A stretch of 64,000 nt of DNA from Amycolatopsis anabasis (GCF_009765355.1 NZ_VTHK01000002.1:310001-374000); one strand, 5' to 3'. Numbered from the stretch's first letter, positions 1-8,436 are shown. Translations and numbers: made by a program. Notes: generated by a model from the letters alone, not told the origin.

Positions 1-483
1 GTCCCCGACGTGGAACCGGCCCGCCTCGAACGCCCGCCCGGCGGCTCGCGTGAGGTACTCGAAGGCCTCCTTGCCCGCGCCGAACCGCTTGGGGGCCTCG
101 CCGGTGGTCAGGTCTTCGGCGGGCGCCCGGCGGCCACCGGGGGCGGTCAGGCCGAACATCACGCCGTACAGATGGGGATTGTCCAGGGCCGCCCGCCGGT
201 AGGCCAGCGCGAGCCCGGCGAGGTCCGCGACCGGGTCCGCGGTCTCCGTCACCCGGGCGAGATTCGCGGCGAGCCGCCGGAAGCCTTCCTCGGCGACCGC
301 GTCGATCACCTCGCGCATGCCGCCGAAGTGGGTGTACACGGCCATCGTCGAGGTGCCGACCTCGGCGGCCAGCTTGCGGGCCTGCAGGGCTTCCGGACCG
401 CCCTCGCCGAGCAGCCGGACGGCCGCGTCGAGCAGGCGGGACTTGGGGTCTGAATCAGCCGATCGCGGGGTCACCCTTGCCAT
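1..483 (-). CDS. TetR family transcriptional repressor (3' end beyond window)
   Basis: The visible 161 codons begin at the ATG whose complement is 481-483. Residues about 15-60 read as a TetR helix-turn-helix (RLLDAAVRLLGEGG, then LAAEVGTSTMAVYTHF). The following stretch (ALDNPHLYAVMFGLTAP) resembles the WHG-type TetR C-terminal ligand domain. It is divergent from the carotenoid oxygenase gene, and the 55-bp gap holds two identical dyad operators, so autoregulation and control of the oxygenase are likely. The ligand is unknown. The C-terminus is off the left edge. Confidence 0.88.
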   Translation of the reverse strand, partial: MARVTPRSADSDPKSRLLDAAVRLLGEGGPEALQARKLAAEVGTSTMAVYTHFGGMREVIDAVAEEGFRRLAANLARVTETADPVADLAGLALAYRRAALDNPHLYGVMFGLTAPGGRRAPAEDLTTGEAPKRFGAGKEAFEYLTRAAGRAFEAGRFHVGD

Positions 484-489
484 TGTTCC

Positions 490-524
490 ATAACCTTGTT
501 ATACAGGGGGCATAACCTTGTTAT
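490..524. promoter_or_regulatory. Twin TetR operators (two ATAACcttGTTAT dyads)
   Basis: The 13-bp sequence ATAACCTTGTTAT occurs twice, at 490-502 and 512-524. Each copy is a perfect 5-bp inverted repeat around a 3-bp spacer, and the centres lie 22 bp apart, close to two helical turns. The pair fills the gap between the divergent TetR gene (start 483) and the oxygenase gene (start 539). The second copy sits just before the oxygenase ribosome binding site. This arrangement is typical of cooperative TetR-dimer binding. Confidence 0.75.
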
Positions 525-538
525 GAGAGGTGATCGGG

Positions 539-1984
539 ATGGGAAACCAGTTCCTCGAAGACAACTTCGCACCGATCGAGCGGGAGCACACCGTCACCGA
601 ACTGCCGGTCACCGGTCGCATCCCGGAGCATCTGGACGGCCGCTACCTGCGCAACGGTCCCAATCCGATCGCCGAGCTCGATCCGGCGGTCTACCACTGG
701 TTCACCGGCGACGGCATGGTGCACGGCGTCCGTATCCGCGACGGGCGCGCCGAGTGGTACCGCAACCGCTGGGTGCGCAATCCCCGGGTCGCGGCCGAAC
801 TGGGCGAGCACCGCGCGCGCGTCCGGCACCGCGCGGGCGGTGAGTCGGTGGCCGCCAACACGAACGTGATCGCGCACGCGGGCAAGACGCTGGCCCTGAT
901 CGAAGCCGGTCTGGCCAATGTCGAACTGACCGACGAACTGGACACCGTCGGACCGTGCGATTTCGACGGCACGCTGAGCGGCGGGTACACCGCGCATCCG
1001 AAGCGGGATCCGGAGACCGGGGAACTGCACGCCGTCTCGTACTCGTTCAGCCAGGGCAACCAGGTGCGGTACTCGGTGATCGACGTGCACGGGCGGGCCC
1101 GGCGCACGGTCGACGTCGAGGTGACCGGGAGCCCGATGATGCACGACTTCTCGCTGACCGAGAAGCACGTGGTGTTCTACGACCTGCCGGTCACCTTCGA
1201 TCCCGCGCAGGCCGTCACCGGTACCGTGCCCGCGCTGCTGCGCCGCCCCGCGCAACTGGTGCTCTCCGCGCTGATCGGCCGGGTCCGGGTGCCCGATCCC
1301 ATCACCGCGATGATCGCCCGCCGGAACCGGCCGAACGGGCCGATGCCCTACCGCTGGGATCCGAAGTACCCGGCGCGCGTCGGCGTGATGCCGCGCGACG
1401 GCGGCGCGGCGGACGTCCGGTGGTTCGAGGTCGAACCCTGTTACGTCTTCCACCCGCTCAACGCCTACGACGAGGGCGACACCGTGGTGCTCGACGTGGT
1501 GCGGCATCCGAAGATGTTCGCCACCAACTTCAACGGCCCGGACGAGGGCGGGCCGACGCTGGACCGGTGGACGGTCGACCTGAATGCCGGGAAGGTCCGC
1601 GAGGAGCGGCTCGACGACCGCGGGCAGGAGTTCCCGCGGGTGGACGAGCGGCTGGTCGGGAAGCGGCATCGCTACGGCTACGCGATGCAGGCCGCCACCG
1701 GCGCGATCGCGACCGACTCGCTGCTCAAGCACGATCTGGTCGCGGGCACCACCAGCGTCCGGTCGTTCGGGGCGGGGACGCAGACCGGTGAATTCGTGTT
1801 CGTGCCGAACTCCGGCGACGCCGCCGAGGACGACGGCGTGCTGATGGGCTTCGTGTTCGACGCGGCCACGCGGCGCAGCGATCTGACCCTGCTCGACGCC
1901 GGAACCCTGGAGACGGTCGCCGCCATCCACCTGCCCAACCGCGTCCCGCACGGCTTCCACGGAAACTGGGCGCCGACGGTATAG
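539..1984 (+). CDS. Carotenoid oxygenase family protein (carotenoid/stilbene cleaving dioxygenase)
   Basis: A 481-aa protein of the retinal-pigment-epithelium/carotenoid cleavage oxygenase family, non-haem Fe(II) enzymes that split double bonds in apocarotenoids or stilbenes. The N-terminus has the family pattern RYLRNGPNP followed by HWFTGDGMVHG. Candidate iron-binding histidines are in YTAHPKRDP, MMHDFSLT, YVFHPLNAYDEGD and the C-terminal HGFHGNW. I chose ATG 539 because GAGAGG lies 8 nt upstream; an in-frame GTG at 530 has no such site. It is divergent from a TetR gene and presumably repressed by it. No carotenoid biosynthesis genes are nearby, so the substrate is unknown. Confidence 0.9.
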   Translation: MGNQFLEDNFAPIEREHTVTELPVTGRIPEHLDGRYLRNGPNPIAELDPAVYHWFTGDGMVHGVRIRDGRAEWYRNRWVRNPRVAAELGEHRARVRHRAGGESVAANTNVIAHAGKTLALIEAGLANVELTDELDTVGPCDFDGTLSGGYTAHPKRDPETGELHAVSYSFSQGNQVRYSVIDVHGRARRTVDVEVTGSPMMHDFSLTEKHVVFYDLPVTFDPAQAVTGTVPALLRRPAQLVLSALIGRVRVPDPITAMIARRNRPNGPMPYRWDPKYPARVGVMPRDGGAADVRWFEVEPCYVFHPLNAYDEGDTVVLDVVRHPKMFATNFNGPDEGGPTLDRWTVDLNAGKVREERLDDRGQEFPRVDERLVGKRHRYGYAMQAATGAIATDSLLKHDLVAGTTSVRSFGAGTQTGEFVFVPNSGDAAEDDGVLMGFVFDAATRRSDLTLLDAGTLETVAAIHLPNRVPHGFHGNWAPTV

Positions 1985-1988
1985 ACTT

Positions 1989-2032
1989 CGTGAGTGGTCA
2001 GGGCGGGGTTCTGACCGGCCCAAACACTCACG
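1989..2032. terminator. Nested hairpin after the carotenoid oxygenase gene
   Basis: Outer arms CGTGAGTG (1989-1996) and CACTCACG (2025-2032) enclose inner arms GGTCAG (1996-2001) and CTGACC (2011-2016). The hairpin lies 5 bp after the stop codon and lacks a T-tract. The outer arms match the stem of the longer hairpin at 22486-22531, so this looks like a recurring terminator-type repeat in this genome. Confidence 0.5.
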
Positions 2033-2340
2033 ACCCCGCCAAACGGCGCCCTTCGGGCTGCGCGGTGGCGGGGTTGCCCTTCGGCCGGTACGAGATCTCT
2101 CGGTAGTCGAGAGCCCGCAACTCGTCACCGAATCACGGGCGGCCAGGCGCCCCCCGAAAGTGCGCGCACTTTCGCATCCCACTTAGCCGACAAAGTGGGA
2201 CGTCACCGAAGACGCCCGCCGAACGGCGCCGACCGCGGACCACCAGGTCACAAGTAGGTGACCGAATGAGGGACCGCTCTTACCGCCCTAACCACTCACG
2301 ACCCAATCGTTCCCTCGGTGAGAGTGCGACAGAAGGTTGG
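2033..2340. other. Non-coding spacer rich in short palindromes
   Basis: I see no convincing gene here. It holds a series of inverted repeats: CTCTCG/CGAGAG (2097-2113), a perfect 20-bp palindrome centred on AGTGCGCGCACT (2155-2174), TCCCACTT/AAGTGGGA (2177-2200) and GGTCAC/GTGACC (2246-2263). A half copy of the CACTCACGAC motif lies near 2292. The sequence could be terminators for the two convergent genes, or remnants of small palindromic repeats. Confidence 0.5.
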
Positions 2341-3165
2341 TCAGATGAGCACTCGCTGGTCGCCGGAGTAGAGGTTCATGCTCTCGCCGCGCAGGAAGCC
2401 GACGAGGGTCATCCCGTGCTCCTCGGCCAGCTCCACCGCCAGCGAGGAGGGCGCGGAAACCGCGGCCAGCAGCGGGATCCCGGCCATCGCGGCCTTCTGC
2501 ACGAGTTCGAAGGACGCCCGGCCGGAGACCAGCAAACCGTGTTCCCGCAACGGAACCCGGTTCTCCAGCAGGGCCCAGCCGAGCACCTTGTCCACCGCGT
2601 TGTGGCGGCCGATGTCCTCGCGGACGACCACGAGCGTGCCGTCCGCGGCGAACAGGGCGGCCGCGTGCAGCCCGCCGGTCGTGGCGAACACCCGCTGCCG
2701 GGCGCGCAGCGCGTCCGGCAGCCCGGCGAGGGCTTCGGGCGTCACCGCGAACTCCGAGCCCGCCGGATCGAACCGGGTTTTCAGCCGGACCGCGTCGAGC
2801 GCGGCCTTCCCGCAGACACCGCACGACGAGGTGGTGTAGAAGTTGCGCTCGACACCGGTTTCCGGTGCCGGGACGCCTTCGCCGAGCGCGATGTCGAGCA
2901 CGTTGTAGGTATTGCGGCCGGTGTCGTCGACGCTGTCGCAGTAACGTGCGGTGGCGACGTCGGTGCGGTCGGCGACAACCCCCTCGGACAGCAGGAACCC
3001 GTGGGCCAGTTCGACGTCGTGGCCGGGGGTGCGCATGGTGACCGCGAGCGCCCGGCCGCCGACCCGGATCTCCAGCGGCTCCTCGGCGGCGAGCGCGTCC
3101 GGCCGCCGACGCTCGCCGTCCGGGGTCAGCATCCGCACCGGTCGCCGCACGGTGACTCGCCCCAT
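2341..3165 (-). CDS. fdhD: Formate dehydrogenase accessory sulfurtransferase FdhD
   Basis: A 274-aa FdhD-family protein. FdhD takes sulfur from a cysteine desulfurase and loads it onto the molybdenum cofactor, which is needed for active formate dehydrogenases. The diagnostic SCGVCGK motif with its paired cysteines follows NFYTTS. Other family stretches are [25 protein letters not shown] and [14 protein letters not shown] set the start at ATG 3165 because GGGAGG lies 9 nt upstream; a GTG at 3192 is also in frame. It is divergent from an OFA-type transporter gene, and the likely client, an FdhF/YdeP-like oxidoreductase, is at 11296-13602. Confidence 0.93.
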   Translation of the reverse strand: MGRVTVRRPVRMLTPDGERRRPDALAAEEPLEIRVGGRALAVTMRTPGHDVELAHGFLLSEGVVADRTDVATARYCDSVDDTGRNTYNVLDIALGEGVPAPETGVERNFYTTSSCGVCGKAALDAVRLKTRFDPAGSEFAVTPEALAGLPDALRARQRVFATTGGLHAAALFAADGTLVVVREDIGRHNAVDKVLGWALLENRVPLREHGLLVSGRASFELVQKAAMAGIPLLAAVSAPSSLAVELAEEHGMTLVGFLRGESMNLYSGDQRVLI

Positions 3166-3260
3166 CAGCAGTCCCTCCCGAACACTCGACACTTAGGTGG
3201 TGCGCCGAGGCGGTTCAAGTAATACATTGCACGTTCAACCAACCAGCGTACGGAGGCGTC

Positions 3261-4628
3261 ATGGCCCTCGGCTTCCTGGACCGCTCCCACAGCGTCGCAC
3301 CGGCGGGCTGGAGCCGCTGGCTGATTCCGCCCGCCGCGCTCTCGGTGCACCTGGCGATCGGCCAGGCGTACGCGTGGAGCGTGTTCAAACCGCCGCTGGA
3401 GAAGACGCTGGGCCTCACCGGCACGCAGAGCGCGCTGCCGTTCCAGCTCGGCATCGTGATGCTCGGCCTGTCCGCGGCGTTCGGCGGCACGCTGGTCGAG
3501 CGCAACGGGCCGCGGTGGGCGATGTTCGTCTCGATGACCTGCTTCTCCAGCGGTTTCCTGATCTCCGCGCTCGGCGTGGCCACCCGGCAGTACTGGCTGG
3601 TCGTGGTCGGCTACGGATTCGTCGGCGGGATCGGTCTCGGGATCGGGTACATCTCGCCGGTGTCGACGCTGATCAAATGGTTCCCGGACCGGCCGGGCAT
3701 GGCCACCGGGATCGCGATCATGGGGTTCGGCGGCGGCGCGCTGATCGCGTCGCCGTGGTCGTCGCAGATGCTGGGCGCCGCCGCGAACTGGACGACCGGG
3801 GTGGTCGCCGTGGCGTTCGGAGTGCACGGCGTGGTCTACGCGGTGTTCATGTCGCTCGGCGTGTTCCTGGTGCGCGTGCCCCCGGACGGCTGGCGGCCCG
3901 CGGGCTGGACGCCGAAGACCGACAACGGCAACGCGATGATCACCACCGCCGACGTCTCGGCGGCCAACGCGATCAAGACGCCCCAGTTCTGGTGCCTGTG
4001 GGTCATCCTGTGCTTCAACGTGACGGCCGGGATCGGCATCCTGGAGAAGGCGTCGCCGATGATCACCGACTTCTTCAAGCAGACCTCGGTGCCGGTCGGC
4101 GCGGGCGCGGCGGCCGGGTTCGTCGCCCTGCTCTCGCTGACCAACATGCTCGGCCGGTTCGTCTGGTCGTCCACTTCGGACCTGGTGGGCCGCAGGAACA
4201 TCTACCGGCTCTACCTCGGCGCGGGCGCGCTGCTGTACCTGGTGATCGCGCTGACCACGAACTCCTCGAAACTGCTGTTCGTGCTCTGCGCGCTGGTGAT
4301 CCTTTCCTTCTACGGCGGCGGATTCGCCACGATCCCGGCGTACCTGAAGGACCTGTTCGGCACCTTCCAGGTCGGCGCGATCCACGGCCGCCTGCTCACC
4401 GCGTGGTCGACCGCGGGCGTCCTCGGCCCGCTGATCGTCAACGCGATCGCGGACGGGCAGAAGAGCGCGGGCAAGCAGGGGCCGGACCTGTACACGACGT
4501 CGTTCTACATCATGATCGGCCTGCTGGTGATCGGGTTCGTCGCCAACGAGCTGGTGCGGCCGGTCAACCCGAAGTTCCACGAACCGGCGGCCGGGGCCGC
4601 GGTGCGCGCGGAAGGGAAGGCGGCATGA
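3261..4628 (+). CDS. OFA family MFS transporter (oxalate/formate antiporter type)
   Basis: A 455-aa, roughly 12-helix major facilitator protein. The N-terminal IGQAYAWSVFKPPLEKTLG and the later GYISPVSTLIKWFPDRPGMATGIAIMGFGGGALI are characteristic of the oxalate:formate antiporter family. ATG 3261 has GGAGG 4 nt upstream. It is divergent from fdhD, which fits a role in formate or oxalate traffic, although OFA members also carry other monocarboxylates such as lactate or pyruvate. The stop overlaps the start of a 39-aa membrane peptide (ATGA), so the two are translationally coupled. Confidence 0.88.
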   Translation: MALGFLDRSHSVAPAGWSRWLIPPAALSVHLAIGQAYAWSVFKPPLEKTLGLTGTQSALPFQLGIVMLGLSAAFGGTLVERNGPRWAMFVSMTCFSSGFLISALGVATRQYWLVVVGYGFVGGIGLGIGYISPVSTLIKWFPDRPGMATGIAIMGFGGGALIASPWSSQMLGAAANWTTGVVAVAFGVHGVVYAVFMSLGVFLVRVPPDGWRPAGWTPKTDNGNAMITTADVSAANAIKTPQFWCLWVILCFNVTAGIGILEKASPMITDFFKQTSVPVGAGAAAGFVALLSLTNMLGRFVWSSTSDLVGRRNIYRLYLGAGALLYLVIALTTNSSKLLFVLCALVILSFYGGGFATIPAYLKDLFGTFQVGAIHGRLLTAWSTAGVLGPLIVNAIADGQKSAGKQGPDLYTTSFYIMIGLLVIGFVANELVRPVNPKFHEPAAGAAVRAEGKAA

Positions 4629-4744
4629 GCGAACCGGCGAGGCGGACCTGGCTGATGGTCCTGGCGTGGCTGTGGGTGGGGCTGCCCTTCGCGTACGGGG
4701 TTTACGAACTGGTGCGGAAGGTGACCCAGCTGTTCGGCGGCTGA
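4625..4744 (+). CDS. Small single-span partner peptide of the OFA transporter
   Basis: A 39-aa protein with one hydrophobic segment (LMVLAWLWVGLPFAYGVYEL) and a basic C-terminal edge. Its ATG overlaps the transporter stop codon by 4 bp. Very short peptides like this are recurrently found directly after OFA-family MFS genes in actinobacteria and are named MFS transporter small subunits. The length, membrane span and coupling here match that pattern. Its effect on transport cannot be read from sequence. Confidence 0.75.
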   Translation: MSEPARRTWLMVLAWLWVGLPFAYGVYELVRKVTQLFGG

Positions 4745-4812
4745 TCAGCGTATTGCCAACCCCTTGGCGAACCGGAAAACTGTGCTGACCTTTGGCTGGG
4801 TGGAGGTTCGCT

Positions 4813-7344
4813 GTGTCGTTGCGATCGGCTTTGCGCGTGTTCACCGTCCCGCTGGTCGTGCTGGCGCTGGCCGCCCCGGCCGAGGCGGCGCCCGCTCCGC
4901 CACCGGCCCCGGGGCACGCGCATCGCGATCCCGGCAACGGCCCGGAGCGCGGCGCGGTCGCGGCGGCCGATCCGGCGCCGCGTGCCCTGGCCGTCGCCGC
5001 GGGCGAGAACCGGATCGAGGGCGACCACCAGGGCTACCCGCGCAAGACCCGGCTGCGCGTCTTCCCGGAGGAGCCGGGCGACAAGTCGATCAAGCTCGGG
5101 CTCACGCCGTACCACGCGATCGCCCCGAAGCTCAACGACCTGCAGGCACGCAGCAACCGGATTTCGGTGGAGGTGGCCGGGCAGTCGGCGCTGGGCCGCG
5201 ACCTGTACCTGGTGACCGTCACCGCGCCCGAACGGCCCGGGGAGACCCGGCGGCAGGCGCGCTGGCGCGAGCTCATCGAGAACGATCCGGTGGCCGCGGC
5301 CCGGGACCGCGCGCTCGCGCGGGACTACAAGGCGCCGATCTGGATCAACGGCAACATCCATGGTGATGAATGGGAAGGCACCGACGGCATCCTGCGGACG
5401 ATCGAGCGGCTCGCGACGGCCACCGATCCCGCGACGAAACGGCTGCTGGACCGCAGCCGGATCTACTTCACCGTCACCAACAACCCGGACGGCCGGGTGG
5501 CGGGCACGCGGGTGAACGCGGCGGGGTTCGATCTGAACCGCGACCAGACGATCTCCGCGCAGCCGGAATCCCGGATGACCCGGGACCTGGTGATCCGGAC
5601 CCAGCCGCTGGTGATGCTGGACGAGCACGGTTACACCGGCACCACGCTGATCGAGCCCGCGACCGCGCCGCACGGGCAGAACTACGAATACGACCTGTAC
5701 ATCAAGCACGCCTACGCCAACGCGCTGGGCATGGAGAAGGCGATCGGCGAACTCGGGTACCCGGAGACCAGGCGCGCGGACATCCCGTTCCGCGATTTCG
5801 CGCCGGGCGACTGGGACGACTGGCCGCCGATCTTCACCCCGATGTACGCGATGTACCAGGGCGCCGTCGGGCACACCGTGGAGATCCCGTTGCGGGTCAA
5901 CCGGTCGGAGTACGACACGCTGCCGGTGACCGAACTGCGGCGGCGTTCGGCGCTGAACACCGACGTGGTCGCGGCGACGATCCGGGCGGGCATCGGGTAC
6001 GCGGAGGAGAACCGCGCGCGGTTGATCGCCGACCAGATCGAGCAGTTCCGGCGTGGCTGGGCGGGGGAGCCGCAGCGCGAGATTCCCGACGGGTACGTGC
6101 CCGGGTTCGGCCCCGAGGACCGGTATTCGGTGGAGTTCCCGCGCGCGTATGTCATTCCCTCCGGCGGCGGCCAGCGCTCGGCGACCGCGGCGGCGCGGCT
6201 GGTGGACAACCTGGTGGCCAACGACGTGCGGGTGGGCCGGGCGCAGCGGCCGTTCCGGCTCGGCGGCCGGGATTATCCGGCCGGTTCGTACCTGGTCGAC
6301 ATGCACCAGCCGAAGCGCGGCCTGGCCAACGTGATGCTCGCCGAGGGGCAGGACATCTCGGCGAAGGTGCCGCAGATGTACGACATCTCCGGCTGGAGCC
6401 ACCGGCTGCTGTGGGGCGCGTCGGTGGACGTCGTGCGGGATGAGGCTCCGCGGGTGCGGACGACCCCGGTGGCGGTGGCCGCGCCGACCGGTGGGGTCGA
6501 CGCGGCGCCCGGCCGGGACCTCGCGCTCGCGGTGACCGACGGGAAGGATGTCCAGGCGGTCAACGCGTTGCTGGGCCAGGGTTTACCGGTGCACCGGCAG
6601 AGCGACGGCACGGTGGTGGTGCCCGCGTCCGCCCGGGCGGCGGCGCTCGAGGTCGCCCAGCGGTTCGGCGTGCGGTTCACCCTGGCGCCCGAGGGCGAAC
6701 GCGGTCCGCTGTTGCACCGGCCGGTCATCGCCGCGGCGGTCGCCGCGGACGAACTGTCGGTGTTGCGGGAACTGGGTTTCCAGGTGCGCCCGGTGTCCAC
6801 TTCGGTCCTCAACGCCGGGTTCGACCTGAGCCGGGTCGACACCCTGTTCGTCTCTTCCGGACTGTCCTATCCGGACTTGAACGCGGCCGCGAAGCAGGCG
6901 GTGGAAGCGTTCCTGGCCCGCGGCGGCGTGGTGACGCGCGGCGCGACCGGTGCGGGTTTCAACGCCGCCACCGGGTTGCTCCCGGTGCGCCCGGTGATCG
7001 GCAACGAGAGCGCCAACGGCGTCGTCGAGGTGAGCAGCGGAACCGGTCCGGTCGGCTCGGGCGCTCCGGGGCATTCGTTCGTCTACTCGCCGCTGTGGTT
7101 CACCGATCTCGGCCCGAATGTCGCGGCCGAGCAGCGGTACGGGCGGCTGGTGGCCGGGCACTGGCTGCCGAATGCCGACGGCCAGGGCCCGGCTCAGGCG
7201 GCCGGAAACGCGGCAGTGGTTTCCGGGGTTTCCGGACGCGGTGCCCGCGCGGTCCTGTTCGGCACCGAGCCCCTGTTCCGCGCCCACCCGAAAGGCCTTT
7301 ACGCCCAGGTCGCCCAGGCGGTTTTCTGGACCACCGCGCGTTAG
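4813..7344 (+). CDS. Secreted M14 family zinc carboxypeptidase
   Basis: An 843-aa exported peptidase. GTG 4813 has GGAGG 6 nt upstream and begins a typical signal peptide (SLRSALRVFTVPLVVLALAA, cleavage near AEAAPAP). Zinc ligands are H183 and E186 in NGNIHGDEWEG and probably H272 in MLDEHGYTG. The catalytic glutamate is probably E357 in GHTVEIPLR. FDLNRDQ is also typical of M14 enzymes. The C-terminal 400 residues form an extra region with a glutamine-amidotransferase-like feel (LFVSSGLSYPDLNAAAKQAV), as in other large actinobacterial M14 proteins. It ends 34 bp before the convergent lanthipeptide precursor gene; no functional link is shown. Confidence 0.88.
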   Translation: MSLRSALRVFTVPLVVLALAAPAEAAPAPPPAPGHAHRDPGNGPERGAVAAADPAPRALAVAAGENRIEGDHQGYPRKTRLRVFPEEPGDKSIKLGLTPYHAIAPKLNDLQARSNRISVEVAGQSALGRDLYLVTVTAPERPGETRRQARWRELIENDPVAAARDRALARDYKAPIWINGNIHGDEWEGTDGILRTIERLATATDPATKRLLDRSRIYFTVTNNPDGRVAGTRVNAAGFDLNRDQTISAQPESRMTRDLVIRTQPLVMLDEHGYTGTTLIEPATAPHGQNYEYDLYIKHAYANALGMEKAIGELGYPETRRADIPFRDFAPGDWDDWPPIFTPMYAMYQGAVGHTVEIPLRVNRSEYDTLPVTELRRRSALNTDVVAATIRAGIGYAEENRARLIADQIEQFRRGWAGEPQREIPDGYVPGFGPEDRYSVEFPRAYVIPSGGGQRSATAAARLVDNLVANDVRVGRAQRPFRLGGRDYPAGSYLVDMHQPKRGLANVMLAEGQDISAKVPQMYDISGWSHRLLWGASVDVVRDEAPRVRTTPVAVAAPTGGVDAAPGRDLALAVTDGKDVQAVNALLGQGLPVHRQSDGTVVVPASARAAALEVAQRFGVRFTLAPEGERGPLLHRPVIAAAVAADELSVLRELGFQVRPVSTSVLNAGFDLSRVDTLFVSSGLSYPDLNAAAKQAVEAFLARGGVVTRGATGAGFNAATGLLPVRPVIGNESANGVVEVSSGTGPVGSGAPGHSFVYSPLWFTDLGPNVAAEQRYGRLVAGHWLPNADGQGPAQAAGNAAVVSGVSGRGARAVLFGTEPLFRAHPKGLYAQVAQAVFWTTAR

Positions 7345-7378
7345 GCCTACCTCAGGCGCGGAGCGTGGGTACGCCGCG

Positions 7379-7513
7379 CTACCAGCAAGTGAGAAGGCTT
7401 ACGGTGCTGTCGCCACATGCCTCAATGAGGCTCAGGTTGCTGCCGTTTTGCTGGATCTCGGTGCCGGAGCGCGGCTTTTCCACGGGAAGTTCTTGCAAAT
7501 CAAGAATGTGCAT
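7379..7513 (-). CDS. SapB/RamS/AmfS-like class III lanthipeptide precursor (orphan)
   Basis: A 44-aa peptide starting at ATG 7513, with a strong GGGAGG site 6 nt upstream. The leader carries ILDLQEL, the hydrophobic-x-LQ recognition motif of class III lanthipeptide leaders. The core has two consecutive S-x2-S-x(3-4)-C ring motifs, SNLSLIEAC and STVSLLTC, and ends in CW. The arrangement parallels SapB (RamS) of Streptomyces, including the shared CGDS in the middle. Class III synthetases turn such motifs into labionin or lanthionine rings, and SapB is a morphogenetic surfactant for aerial growth. No LanKC-type kinase-cyclase, ABC exporter or ramR homologue is in the window, so modification must come from elsewhere. 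A possible -10 (TAGCGT on the minus strand, complement of 7555-7560) would give a leader of about 35 nt. Confidence 0.85.
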   Translation of the reverse strand: MHILDLQELPVEKPRSGTEIQQNGSNLSLIEACGDSTVSLLTCW

Positions 7514-7761
7514 GGTTTTCCTCCCTGTTGTGGATCGTGAGAAGATCCGACCCCACGCTAGGGGCTCCGATTGCTGAACACCACCGCGAAAACCGGAAGT
7601 CATTCGCGCGTGAGGCCACACCACCGTGATGGACGAGCGCCTTGCGGACCCTGGGTCACAACGCCGCGGAATACCGGTCGCCCACGCGGCGCAGTGCGCA
7701 AGTGACCTCATTGTGCGTTTTATCTCTCGTTTTCATGCGTGCAATATTCAGGTAATCAATG

Positions 7762-8436
7762 TCACCGGGTGAGAAGGGTGAGCAGGGTGTCGCGGGCGGA
7801 GTCGACGTGGTCTTCGGCGGCCCGGGCGAGGCGGTCGAGATCTCCTTGGCGCAGCAGGGAAACCAACTCGCGGTGCTCGTCCACCACCCGTTCCCGGTAG
7901 TGCTCGTGCCCGCGGCGCACGCGGACTGATTGGAACAGGTGCACCTGCGAGCGCAGGGCGTACCAGGCGTCGACCAGCCGCTGGTTCCCCGCCGCCGCGT
8001 AGATCAGGTCGTGGAATTCCAGATCCAGTGCGAGCAGCCGGTTTCCGTCCGCACCGGAGTCCAATTCGGACGCGATCTTTTCGACGATCTCGTCCAGGCG
8101 CGCCAACTCCGCCGGACTCGCCTTTCCGGCGGCGGTGACCGCGGCCAGCCGGTCCAGGGCGGCGCGGACCGCGTACACCTCGCGCACGTCCGGTTCGGTG
8201 AGGTCGATGACCCGGGTGCCGCGGTGCCAGGCGGTGCGCACCAGTCCCTCGCGCTGCAACTCGGCGAGGCCCTCACGAACCGAACCGCGGCTCACGTCGA
8301 GCGAGGCCGCGAGTTCGACCTCGCGCAGCGCCGCGCCGGGCGAGAAGACCCCGGCGAAGATCGCGTCGCGGATCCGGTCGGCCGCCTCCTGCGCCAGCCC
8401 GCGGCGCTGGGCACGGCGAACACCCGAAGTCGTCAT
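7762..8436 (-). CDS. GntR family regulator, FadR/FCD subfamily
   Basis: A 224-aa regulator. Residues about 12-75 form the GntR winged helix (RIRDAIFAGVFSPGAALREVELAASLDVSRGSVREGLAELQREGLV). A helical FCD ligand domain follows. In it EFHDLIYAAAGN and EDHVDSARD supply Asp/His residues of the kind that bind metal and carboxylate ligands in this subfamily. It is divergent from a VOC-SDR operon, and a perfect dyad (8441-8454) lies 4 bp from its ATG. It therefore probably represses itself and the VOC-SDR pair. The effector is unknown, most likely an organic acid. Confidence 0.9.
   Translation of the reverse strand: MTTSGVRRAQRRGLAQEAADRIRDAIFAGVFSPGAALREVELAASLDVSRGSVREGLAELQREGLVRTAWHRGTRVIDLTEPDVREVYAVRAALDRLAAVTAAGKASPAELARLDEIVEKIASELDSGADGNRLLALDLEFHDLIYAAAGNQRLVDAWYALRSQVHLFQSVRVRRGHEHYRERVVDEHRELVSLLRQGDLDRLARAAEDHVDSARDTLLTLLTR

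Noticed and set aside
4813..7344. M14 carboxypeptidase as the lanthipeptide leader protease
   Set aside because: It is secreted and convergent with the precursor gene, has its own expression signals, and large secreted M14 proteins are common without lanthipeptide genes. Adjacency alone is not evidence.
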